DNA of 8,055 nucleotides from Nitrosomonadales bacterium (GCA_009885185.1 VFLF01000592.1:1-8055); one strand, 5' to 3'. Shown: positions 1 to 5,989, numbered from the stretch's first letter. Notes: a model not told the origin generated them from the sequence alone. Translations and numbers: made by a program.

Positions 1-691
1 TGGTCGGCACCTCGGGCACCGCCGGCGAACGCTTCGGGCTGGTGATGGCCAGCGCGCGCAGCTTGCCACTTTGCACATGCGGCACCGCGCCCTGCGCGAT
101 GGAAAACATCATCTGCACCTGGCCCGCCAGCACCTCAGTGACGGCAGGCGCAACACCTTTATACGGCACATGCACAATGTTGATCTTGGCGGAGAGCTTG
201 AAGAGTTCCGCCGCGAGCTGCGTGGTGGTGCCGGTGCCCGCGGAGGCGAAGTTGAGTTTGCCCGGCTGCGCGCGCGCCAGTTGCACCAGTTCGGCCAGCG
301 ATTTCGCCGGCACCGACGGATGCACCACACAGATAAACGGAATCGTCGCCATCAATGTCACCGGCGCGAAGTCGCGCACCATGTTGTAGCTTAACTTCGG
401 ATACAAGGCATCGACCACATAAAACGAGCCGGTGGACATCAGCCAGGTGTAACCATCGGGCGTGGCCTTTGACACCAGATCGCCGGCAACAATGCCGCCC
501 GCGCCAGGCCGCTGATCGACCACCACCTGATGCCCCCACATCTCCGACAGCTTCTGACTCACCAATCGCGGCAGTAACTCCGGTGCGGGGCCGATGACAA
601 AGCGCACCGGCTTGGTGGGGAAATCCTGAGCATGTGCAGCACCGCAGGCCATCGCCAGCAGAAAATAATATAAGTATTTGTTTTTAAACAC
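1..691 (-). CDS. Bug/TctC-family periplasmic substrate-binding protein (C-terminus cut by window edge)
   Basis: Reading the minus strand from a GTG at 691 gives 230 residues that run off the window. An Sec signal peptide is visible (N-terminal MFKNKYLYYF, hydrophobic stretch, likely cleavage after AHA at about residue 21), followed by the family hallmarks FPTKPVR (24-30), VVVDQRPGAGG (56-66), PDGYTW (78-83), VVHPSVPAKS (122-131), LNFASAGTG (146-154) and NIVHVPYKGV (171-180). This is the tripartite tricarboxylate receptor (TctC/Bug) family, which binds small carboxylates in the periplasm. The GTG start is set by a strong GGAGGA site 7 bases upstream and by the signal peptide. The usual PGGxxD ligand loop is replaced by GPAPELLPR (34-42), as in the plus-strand gene at 3717. 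It lies 37 bases after the preceding Bug gene, probably in one operon. No TctA/TctB genes are visible. Substrate unknown. Confidence 0.93.
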   Translation of the reverse strand, partial: MFKNKYLYYFLLAMACGAAHAQDFPTKPVRFVIGPAPELLPRLVSQKLSEMWGHQVVVDQRPGAGGIVAGDLVSKATPDGYTWLMSTGSFYVVDALYPKLSYNMVRDFAPVTLMATIPFICVVHPSVPAKSLAELVQLARAQPGKLNFASAGTGTTTQLAAELFKLSAKINIVHVPYKGVAPAVTEVLAGQVQMMFSIAQGAVPHVQSGKLRALAITSPKRSPAVPEVPT

Positions 692-698
692 TTTTTAA

Positions 699-704
699 TC
701 CTCC
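699..704 (-). promoter_or_regulatory. Ribosome binding site deciding a GTG start
   Basis: On the minus strand this reads GGAGGA, 7 bases before the GTG at 691. It is the best Shine-Dalgarno match in the window. It fixes the start of the first Bug gene, which has no ATG before its signal peptide. Confidence 0.75.
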
Positions 705-728
705 GCCCGAACGATGATTCACAACTAC

Positions 729-1682
729 TCACTGATCGCTGATATTCGCCGCCTTGATGATTTTGCTCCACTTCGCTACCTCGGCGCGCATGTAATCGGT
801 GAACTCTTTCGGCGACGACGGCGCGATATCCACGCCCAGCCCGATGATCTTTTCACGCGCATCGGTTTTTAACGCGGAGCCCATTTCGCGATTCAGCAGC
901 GCAACCACCGCCGGCGCGATGCCGCGTGGCGCGGTCAAGCCATACCACGTGCCGGATTCAAAACCGGGCACGCCGCCTTCGGCCATGGTCGGCAATTCCG
1001 GCGCGCTCGCCGTGCGCTTCGCGCTCGCCACGCCCAGCGCCTTGATGCGGCCACCGCGCACATGGCCCAACGCGCCGCTCACATTCACCATCGCCGACGG
1101 CACCTCGCCCGCGATCAGCGCGGTGACGATCGGCCCGGTGCCTTTGTACGGAATGTGCGTGGCCTTGATGCCGGTCATGTAGTTAAACAACTCGTGCGTG
1201 AGATGCCCCACACCCCCGCCGCCGGTCGATCCATAGTTCAGCGACTTGGCTTTGGACAGCGCGATAAAGTCCTTCACCGAATTCGCCGGCACGGAAGGAT
1301 GCACCACCAGCATAAACGGCTGCGAGCCTATGAACCCGATGGAATCAAAATCCCGGATCGAATCGTACGGCAGATTTTTGTTAAACGCCGCCGTCACCGC
1401 AAATGACGCTGTGGCAAACAGCATGGTGTAGCCATCGGGCGCGGCCTTGGCCACGATGTTGGCGCCGATCACGCCCGCAGCGCCCGGGCGGTTGTCGATC
1501 ACAAAAGGCTGGCCGAGGCTTTCGCCCATTTTGTTGGTGAGGATGCGCGCCACCACATCCGAGCCGCCGGGGGCGAATTGGATGACTACTCTTATGGGGC
1601 GGTTGGGGTAGTTGGCTTGCGCAACCGCGTTCGCGCACCACGCCGCCGCGAGCAGCCCCATCATCAGGCGTATCTGTTGCAT
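729..1682 (-). CDS. Bug/TctC-family periplasmic substrate-binding protein
   Basis: A complete protein of 317 residues, the normal length for the family. The signal peptide is MQQIRLMMGLLAAAWCANAVAQ-like with cleavage after AVA (residue 21). Canonical family motifs follow: NRPIRVVIQFAPGGSD (27-42, the ligand-binding loop with GG and Asp), DNRPGAAG (63-70), APDGYT (81-86), VVHPSVPANS (126-135), LNYGSTGGGG (148-157), THIPYKGTGP (175-184) and GVPGFES (237-243). The frame is open 15 codons further upstream, but I chose the ATG at 1682 because it places the signal peptide at the N-terminus and has GGAG 10 bases upstream (1693-1696). The start lies 4 bases after the stop of the lyase-family gene, so the two are probably translationally coupled. 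This is the most conventional of the four Bug proteins here. Bug proteins are known to bind amino and organic acids; this ligand is unknown. Confidence 0.95.
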   Translation of the reverse strand: MQQIRLMMGLLAAAWCANAVAQANYPNRPIRVVIQFAPGGSDVVARILTNKMGESLGQPFVIDNRPGAAGVIGANIVAKAAPDGYTMLFATASFAVTAAFNKNLPYDSIRDFDSIGFIGSQPFMLVVHPSVPANSVKDFIALSKAKSLNYGSTGGGGVGHLTHELFNYMTGIKATHIPYKGTGPIVTALIAGEVPSAMVNVSGALGHVRGGRIKALGVASAKRTASAPELPTMAEGGVPGFESGTWYGLTAPRGIAPAVVALLNREMGSALKTDAREKIIGLGVDIAPSSPKEFTDYMRAEVAKWSKIIKAANISDQ

Positions 1683-1686
1683 GCCT

Positions 1687-2565
1687 CTACTTCTCCACCG
1701 TATCCCGTTCAATCTTGTACATCGCATCCAGCCCGATCAGCGTTTCGCACTCCTTGCGCCACTTGATCATTTCCTGATGCGGCAGACCGCTCTCGCCCTT
1801 CTCTTTGAAATTCGTCAGCACGCGTTTGATCTCCTGCGTCACCGGGCACAGCAGCGCGGTGGGGTTGGTGGTCATCTTAAAGCCCAAATCCTCAAACTGC
1901 TTCACATTGAATATCGGGCGGTCAAAGCGGTTGCCTTCGCTGTTGACGTAACACACATGACCCTTGACCTCTTTGGTCACGCGCTTACATTCCTCCAGCG
2001 TGTTGGGGAAGAGCTGCACCGCGTCGGCGCCCGCCTCCAGCATCATGTTGGCGCGGATCACGCCTTCCTCGAAGCCGTGGGTTTTCATCGCATCGGTGCG
2101 GCCCATGATCATGAAGTTGGGGTCGCTCCTCGCCGCCACCGCGTATTTTATTTTCATCACCAGCTCTTCGCGCGTCACCGTGTGCTCGATGCCCTGATGA
2201 TAGTGAACGCGCTTGGGAAATATCTGATCCTCGATGTGCAGCCCTGCCGCACCTGCATTTTCGATCTCGCGCACGCAGCGCATCACGTGCAGCGGCTCGC
2301 CGTAGCCCGCGCCGCAATCCACGATCACCGGAATTTTCACCGCGTTACTCACCATGCGCGTGGTGTAGGCCAGCTCGGTCAGCGTAATCAGCGGCTCGCT
2401 GGTGGCGTTGCCGATGCCAAGCTGATAGCCGCCGATGTGCACGGCCTTCATGCCCATCGTCTCGGAGATGCGCGCGGTGTACGGATCCCATATGCCCAGC
2501 ATGTAGATAAAACCGGGGCGGTTCAACATGTCACGCATTTTTTTAACGCCGGGATGAGAGGGCAC
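1687..2565 (-). CDS. Isocitrate lyase/PEP mutase superfamily protein lacking the usual catalytic Cys
   Basis: 292 residues with the fold signature of the methylisocitrate lyase/PEP phosphonomutase superfamily, which makes or breaks C-C or P-C bonds on 2-oxo or hydroxy acids using Mg2+. Visible landmarks are GIWDPYTARI (24-33), AVHIGGYQLG (41-50), VDCGAGYGEP (82-91), HIEDQIFPKR (110-119), MGRTDAM (154-160) and AGADAVQLFP (178-187). H110, E112, D113 and R156 match conserved active-site positions of PrpB-type enzymes. Two key features differ: the KRCGH catalytic loop is K118-R119-V120-H121-Y122-H123, with no cysteine, and the second Asp of the DAD metal motif is G85 (D83-C84-G85). True methylisocitrate lyase activity is therefore doubtful; a decarboxylase, hydrolase or other lyase is possible. 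The start is GTG at 2565 with AAAGGA 5 bases upstream. It is first in the minus-strand operon, ahead of two Bug genes. Confidence 0.9.
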   Translation of the reverse strand: MPSHPGVKKMRDMLNRPGFIYMLGIWDPYTARISETMGMKAVHIGGYQLGIGNATSEPLITLTELAYTTRMVSNAVKIPVIVDCGAGYGEPLHVMRCVREIENAGAAGLHIEDQIFPKRVHYHQGIEHTVTREELVMKIKYAVAARSDPNFMIMGRTDAMKTHGFEEGVIRANMMLEAGADAVQLFPNTLEECKRVTKEVKGHVCYVNSEGNRFDRPIFNVKQFEDLGFKMTTNPTALLCPVTQEIKRVLTNFKEKGESGLPHQEMIKWRKECETLIGLDAMYKIERDTVEK

Positions 2566-2673
2566 GGGAATCCTTTAAAATCAGAGTGATGAAATCTATA
2601 TGCTGGACAACACAGAGGAATGTAACGCGATGATGTCGGATTCAACCGTGAAATTCAACCTGAGCATGCGCGC
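2566..2673. promoter_or_regulatory. Divergent intergenic region between the two operons
   Basis: These 108 bases separate two divergent operons, so promoters for both should lie here or overlap it. On the plus strand a weak sigma70-like pair is visible: TTTAAA at 2574-2579 and TATATG at 2597-2602, spaced 17 bases. On the minus strand TATAGA lies near 2597-2602 with only a poorly spaced TTACAT. Neither is convincing alone. No clear operator palindrome is seen. The region is more AT-rich than the flanking genes, as expected for a control region. A short open frame (2630-2677) also lies inside it. Confidence 0.35.
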
Positions 2674-2677
2674 ATGA
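2630..2677 (+). CDS. Possible 15-codon leader ORF overlapping the reductase start
   Basis: An ATG at 2630, with AGAGGAA 9 bases upstream (2614-2620), opens a 15-codon frame (MMSDSTVKFNLSMRA) whose TGA stop overlaps the ATG of the reductase gene as ATGA at 2674-2677. The reductase itself has no good ribosome binding site, so translation could be coupled from this short frame. The same frame can be extended upstream to an ATG at 2600. It could equally be a chance reading frame; no homology is recognised. Confidence 0.2.
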   Translation: MMSDSTVKFNLSMRA

Positions 2678-3720
2678 CGCGCACCGCGCTTGTCGCCGGC
2701 GCCTCCGGGCTGGTGGGCCGCTGTATCGTGGCGGAGCTGCGCCGCGCCGGCGGCTGGGACATCCTCGGCCTCGGCCGCCGCGGGCAAACCATGGACGGCG
2801 TGCGCTGGATCACGGTTAATCTCGCCAACGCCGCCGACTGCCAGCGCGCACTGAGTCCGCTGAAAGAAGTCACGCACGTGTTCTACGCCGGCCGCTACGA
2901 TCACCCCGAAGGCGTGCCGGAATCAGTGGAAATCAACACCGCCATGCTGGTGAATCTCATCAACGCGCTGGAACCCGTGGCGCCACTTCAGCATGTGCAT
3001 GCGGTGCATGGCAGCAAATACTACGGCCATCAACTGGGCCCGGTGCCGATACCCATGGTGGAACATCAGGCGCGCGCGCCCAACCAGAATTTTTATTTCA
3101 ATCAGGAAGATTTTCTGATTGAACGCACGCGCAACGCAAAATGGAGCTACTCCGCCTCGCGCCCGCATGCGTTTTGCGATCCGGCCATCGATCACCCGCG
3201 CTCCATCGGCCTTGTCATCGCGGTGTATGCCGCGATACAGCGCGAGCTGGGGCTGCCGCTGGATTTTCCCGGTACTGAAAAAGGCTTTCACGCTCTGACG
3301 CAGTTCACCGATCTGGCGCTGCTCGGCCGCAGCGTGGTGTGGATGGCCAACGAGCCGCATTGTGCGAATCAGGCGTTTAACGTGGTCAATGGCGACACGC
3401 CACGCTGGTCCGAGCTGTGGCCAGATTTCGCCGCGGCGTTTGGCATGCAAGTGGGCACGCCTCAAAACATCAAACTCGAACACTGGATCAAGGACAAATC
3501 CCCGGTGTGGGCGGCGGTGGTTAAAAAGCACGGACTGCGCGCCACCGACGTGCAACAACTCGCGCTGTGGCCCTATGGCGATTACCAGTTGCGCCCGCAG
3601 TGGGATGTCACCTCCAGCATGGAAAAAGCGCGCACACTGGGGTTTACTGACGCCGTGGATAGCTACCGGATGTTTCGCGGGCAGTTTGATCATTATCGTG
3701 CGGAGAAAATTATTCCATGA
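2674..3720 (+). CDS. PRISE-type short-chain dehydrogenase/reductase (progesterone 5-beta-reductase/iridoid synthase-like)
   Basis: 348 residues of an atypical SDR. The N-terminus has a Rossmann motif GASGLVG (9-15) after a short strand, and GRR at 34-36 where an NADPH-preferring arginine is expected. The mid-region carries the marks of the PRISE family: HGSKYYGHQLGP (112-123), PNQNFYFNQEDF (136-147), WSYSASRPHAF (157-167) and AFNVVNGD (234-241), and the C-terminus ends EKIIP, like the plant enzymes. From memory of the plant enzymes, the catalytic Lys and Tyr correspond to K115 and Y141. Family members reduce activated C=C bonds or carbonyls with NAD(P)H in the cytoplasm. The substrate of this bacterial member is unknown. 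The ATG at 2674 is the only start before the Rossmann motif; its ribosome binding site is weak. The stop overlaps the next gene (ATGA), so it heads an operon with two Bug genes. Often annotated simply as NAD-dependent epimerase/dehydratase. Confidence 0.9.
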   Translation: MTRTALVAGASGLVGRCIVAELRRAGGWDILGLGRRGQTMDGVRWITVNLANAADCQRALSPLKEVTHVFYAGRYDHPEGVPESVEINTAMLVNLINALEPVAPLQHVHAVHGSKYYGHQLGPVPIPMVEHQARAPNQNFYFNQEDFLIERTRNAKWSYSASRPHAFCDPAIDHPRSIGLVIAVYAAIQRELGLPLDFPGTEKGFHALTQFTDLALLGRSVVWMANEPHCANQAFNVVNGDTPRWSELWPDFAAAFGMQVGTPQNIKLEHWIKDKSPVWAAVVKKHGLRATDVQQLALWPYGDYQLRPQWDVTSSMEKARTLGFTDAVDSYRMFRGQFDHYRAEKIIP

Positions 3721-4772
3721 ATCGACACTCTAACCGCGTCGTTCTGGCGTACGCCAGAACCCAGTTCGTACATCTCTTTTCAACTCGCGTGCGTTACTGG
3801 ATTCCGGCTTTCGCCGGAATGACGGGCATTGCGCTTTGTTTTTCACCGGCGGCCATTGCGCAGCCCACTTCGACAAGCTCAGGACAACCCTTCCCCACCA
3901 AGCCCGTGCGTTTCATTCTCGGCCCCAGTTCCGAGGTGCTTCCGCGCATCGTCGCGCAACGCTTGTCAACGATGTGGGGGCATCAGGTGCTGGTTGATCC
4001 GCGTCCGGGCGGCGGCGGCACGGTGGCCGCCGATACCGTGGCCAAATCGCCGCCTGATGGCTACACGTGGCTGCTCTCCACGGCCACCTTCACCGTCAGC
4101 GCGAGCCTGCTGGCCAATCCGCCGTTTGATCTGGTGCGGGATTTTCAGGCGGTGACGCTGCTTGCCAGCGCGCCGTTTTATCTGATGACGCATCCGTCGC
4201 TGCCGGTGAAAACCGTGAAGGAACTCACCGCATTGGCGAAAGCGCGGCCGGGGCAGCTCAACTACGGCTCGTCGGGCAATGGCACGCCGCCGCACATGGC
4301 AGCCGAAATGTATAAGGGCATGGCGGGTTTGAACATCGTGCATGTGCCGTACCGCACGGTGGCCGCCGCCGTCACCGATCAAATCGCCGGGCAAATACAA
4401 GTGTCGTTTCAGTACGGCCCGTCGAGCCTGCCGGTGGTGCGCTCGGGCCGGCTGCGCGGGCTGGCGGTCAGCAGCCTGAAGCGCTCGCGCTTCGCGCCCG
4501 AACTGCCGACCATGGATGAATCCGGCGTGCCGGGCTACGAAATCATCGGCTGGAACGGCATTCACGTGCCGTTGAAAACACCCGCAGACATTATCAACAA
4601 GCTCAACACCGATTTGCGCCAGGCGCTGCAATCGGCCGAGGTGCAGGAGCGTCTCACCGCCGCCAGCCTCGACATCCACGGCCTAACGCGCGCGGAGTTC
4701 GAGGCGTTTGTGAACAAGGATCGCGCGCGCTGGGCCAAGGTGGTGAAAGATGCTGGAATTACACCGGAGTAA
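3717..4772 (+). CDS. Bug/TctC-family substrate-binding protein with a repeat inside its signal-peptide region
   Basis: 351 residues; the mature part is a normal TctC/Bug protein: FPTKPVRFILGP (59-70), VLVDPRPGGGG (91-101), PPDGYTW (112-118), THPSLPVKTV (158-167), LNYGSSGNGT (181-190), NIVHVPYRTV (206-215) and GVPGYEIIGWN (270-280). The N-terminus is odd: about residues 8-36 are encoded by a REPIN-like repeat, giving YWIPAFAGMT (27-36), followed by GIALCFSPAAIAQ with likely cleavage after AIA (48). The repeat has pushed the start about 30 codons away from the cleavage site. The ATG at 3717 overlaps the reductase stop (ATGA) and has GGAG 11 bases upstream; a GTG at codon 25 would give a normal-length signal peptide but has no clear ribosome site. 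The ligand loop is GPSSEVLPR (69-77) instead of PGGxxD, as in the Bug gene at 1-691, its closest relative here. Export efficiency is uncertain. Confidence 0.92.
   Translation: MNRHSNRVVLAYARTQFVHLFSTRVRYWIPAFAGMTGIALCFSPAAIAQPTSTSSGQPFPTKPVRFILGPSSEVLPRIVAQRLSTMWGHQVLVDPRPGGGGTVAADTVAKSPPDGYTWLLSTATFTVSASLLANPPFDLVRDFQAVTLLASAPFYLMTHPSLPVKTVKELTALAKARPGQLNYGSSGNGTPPHMAAEMYKGMAGLNIVHVPYRTVAAAVTDQIAGQIQVSFQYGPSSLPVVRSGRLRGLAVSSLKRSRFAPELPTMDESGVPGYEIIGWNGIHVPLKTPADIINKLNTDLRQALQSAEVQERLTAASLDIHGLTRAEFEAFVNKDRARWAKVVKDAGITPE
3738..3823. repeat. REPIN-like composite element 1 (inverted pair of hairpin units), inside a CDS
   Basis: Two 27-base units face each other. The left unit (3738-3764) is GTC, then the perfect 20-base palindrome GTTCTGGCGTACGCCAGAAC, then CCAG. 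The right unit (3797-3823), read on the minus strand, is GTC, an 8-bp stem ATTCCGGC with loop GAAA, then CCAG. The units agree at 21 of 27 positions. Four of the six differences fall as two compensating stem pairs (G-C versus A-T, and T-A versus C-G); the other two are in the loop. The spacer is 32 bases. The architecture matches REPINs, non-autonomous doublets mobilised by RAYT transposases. The whole element is read through by the Bug gene at 3717, and the right unit supplies the peptide WIPAFAGMT. Confidence 0.85.
3868..3887 (+). repeat. Short REP-like motif in the linker after the signal peptide
   Basis: CTTCGACAAGCTCAGGACAA resembles a short motif (TTCGACAAGCTCAGG-like) that I recall as dispersed in many proteobacterial genomes. 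Here it encodes the TSTSSGQ linker just after the predicted signal-peptidase site. The neighbouring Bug gene has a related stretch at the same position (5004-5023), identical at 17 of 20 bases. It may be a captured repeat fragment or simply inherited homology between the paralogues. Confidence 0.4.
4766..4769 (+). promoter_or_regulatory. Ribosome binding site that decides between two ATGs
   Basis: GGAG lies at the very end of the preceding Bug gene. It is only 2 bases from the ATG at 4772 (part of a TAATG overlap) but 8 bases from the ATG at 4778. The second ATG is therefore the more likely start of the next Bug gene. Confidence 0.55.
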
Positions 4773-4777
4773 TGCTT

Positions 4778-5908
4778 ATGTTGAAAATTGCCGTTCCTGT
4801 GTCCGCCTCGCGGTTCGCAAAACAAAAAAAATTATCCTTGTCGTTCCCGCGAAAGCGGAAACCCATAACACAGTGCCACTTGAGAAAAAAGTCCCCCATC
4901 CTACCTTCCCCAAGGGAAGGGGGTACCCGCTTTCGCGGGAATGACAGGGTAGGTGTATTTTTTCTGGCGATGCTCGGCTGCTCGCTTGCCGTCGCTCAAC
5001 CCGCGTCGAAAAGCGCAGGACAAACCTACCCCACCAAACCCATCCGCCTGTTAACCGCCGAAGTCGGCGGCGGCAGTGACTTCACCGCGCGCCTGCTGTC
5101 GCAACGTCTCACTGAAAGCCTCGGCCAGCAGATTGTGGTCGACAACCGCACCGGCGGCGTCATCATCGGCGATCTCGCCTCCAAGGCGCAGCCCGACGGT
5201 TACACACTGATGCTCTACAGCAGCAGCCTGTGGCTGATGCCGTTCATGCGCGCTCAGGTGCCATATCGCATGGAACAGTTCGCGTCGGTGATCTACATTT
5301 CGGCGTCGCCGCTGATACTGGTGGTGCATCCATCGGTCGCGGCAAAATCGGTCGAGGAACTGATCGCGCTGGCGAAATCCAAACCGGGCGATCTGAATTA
5401 CGCCTCCGGCCCGCTGGGCGCGTCGCCGCATCTGTCCGGCGAATTGTTCAAATACATGACCGGCACGAACATCGTGCATATTCCGTTCAAGGGCGTCGGC
5501 CTCGCGGTCAACGACGTGATTGCGGGCCGCGTGCAAATCATGTTCACGTCAGTGGGCGGCGCGGTTCCGCAAATCAAGGCCGGGCGTCTGCGCGCGCTGG
5601 CGGTCACCACGCCGCGCCCTTCGCCGTTGCTGCCGGGCTTGCCGACCGTCGCATCGGCGGGCCTGCCCGGTTTTGAAAGCGTGTCCACCAACGGCTTGTT
5701 CACGCCCGCCAAAACGCCGCCTGCCGTCATCGAGCGCCTGAATCGCGAAACCAACACCGTGCTGGCACGCGCGGACATGCGCGAGAAATTCGCCGCCGTC
5801 GGCATGGAACTCATCGGCGGCACACCCGCGCAATTCGATCAGTTCATCAAAGCGGAGTCCGATCGCATGAGCAAAGTGATTGTTGCCGCACGCATACGCG
5901 CAGAGTAA
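4778..5908 (+). CDS. Bug/TctC-family substrate-binding protein with a long repeat-derived N-terminal extension
   Basis: 376 residues from the ATG at 4778 (378 from the alternative ATG at 4772); typical family members are about 320-330. The mature part is standard: YPTKPIRLLTAEVGGGSDF (84-102), VVDNRTGG (120-127), QPDGYT (138-143), VVHPSVAAKSV (182-192), LNYASGPLGA (206-215), NIVHIPFKGVG (231-241) and GLPGFES (295-301). The excess is all N-terminal: a predicted hydrophobic core VGVFFLAMLGCSLAVA begins only near residue 58, with cleavage expected after AVA, and is preceded by a very basic stretch (SFPRKRKP, TRFRGNDR) encoded by the repeat at 4840-4945. No alternative start codon gives a normal signal peptide, because no ATG or GTG lies between the repeat and the hydrophobic core. 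The loop after DNR is about two residues shorter than usual. Export may be impaired, making this a candidate decaying gene. Third gene of the reductase operon. Confidence 0.9.
   Translation: MLKIAVPVSASRFAKQKKLSLSFPRKRKPITQCHLRKKSPILPSPREGGTRFRGNDRVGVFFLAMLGCSLAVAQPASKSAGQTYPTKPIRLLTAEVGGGSDFTARLLSQRLTESLGQQIVVDNRTGGVIIGDLASKAQPDGYTLMLYSSSLWLMPFMRAQVPYRMEQFASVIYISASPLILVVHPSVAAKSVEELIALAKSKPGDLNYASGPLGASPHLSGELFKYMTGTNIVHIPFKGVGLAVNDVIAGRVQIMFTSVGGAVPQIKAGRLRALAVTTPRPSPLLPGLPTVASAGLPGFESVSTNGLFTPAKTPPAVIERLNRETNTVLARADMREKFAAVGMELIGGTPAQFDQFIKAESDRMSKVIVAARIRAE
4840..4945. repeat. REPIN-like composite element 2, inside a CDS
   Basis: The left unit (4840-4866) reads GTC, GTTCCCGC, loop GAAA, GCGGAAAC, CCAT, with one stem mismatch. 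The right unit (4919-4945), read on the minus strand, starts GTCATTCCCGC, has the same GAAA loop and ends in GCGGGTAC and C-rich bases. The 52-base spacer holds a further perfect hairpin, CCTTCCC-CAA-GGGAAGG (4904-4920). The element lies between the start codon and the signal-peptide core of the Bug gene at 4778 and contains no in-frame stop. Bases just inside the left unit (CCCATAACACA) are shared with element 3, so these two belong to the same CCAT subtype. Confidence 0.8.
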
Positions 5909-5989
5909 AATATTGTTTTAAAACAAATACTTACGTAAAAATACTTTCTGCCACAGATTAACGCGGATGAACACAGATTACCCCCTCGC
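5909..5989. repeat. AT-rich spacer with a palindrome and a 20-base periodic repeat
   Basis: Directly after the Bug stop codon is the perfect palindrome TTGTTTTAAAACAA (5913-5926). The 14 bases AAAACAAATACTTA (5920-5933) are identical to the start of the Bug gene at the left end of the window (complement of 671-684), with similarity continuing weakly on both sides. Further on, CACAGATTA occurs at 5952-5960 and 5972-5980, exactly 20 bases apart, with GCGGATGAA between. This type of CACAGATTA/GGATGAA repeat is, as I recall, dispersed in many environmental proteobacteria. No gene is seen here. Confidence 0.5.

Noticed and set aside
1612..2589. Plus-strand open frame of 325 codons opposite the lyase-family gene
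   Set aside because: The minus strand encodes a clear superfamily protein with active-site motifs and a ribosome site; the plus frame has a His-rich, unfamiliar composition and spans two genes.
2923..3693. Long minus-strand open frame (256 codons) opposite the reductase gene
   Set aside because: It is antisense to a gene with clear family motifs, is rich in His and Arg as expected for a GC-rich shadow frame, and has no recognisable domain.
3738..3764. Intrinsic terminator or operator reading of the 20-base palindrome
   Set aside because: It has no T-run, lies inside an operon and a reading frame, and matches the other hairpin units in length and flanks, so a repeat unit explains it better.
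3966..4679. Long minus-strand open frame (237 codons) opposite the Bug gene at 3717
   Set aside because: Same shadow pattern; similar His/Arg-rich frames appear opposite each Bug gene.
4840..4945. Insertion sequence
   Set aside because: No transposase frame, no longer terminal inverted repeats and no evident target duplication; too short for an autonomous element.
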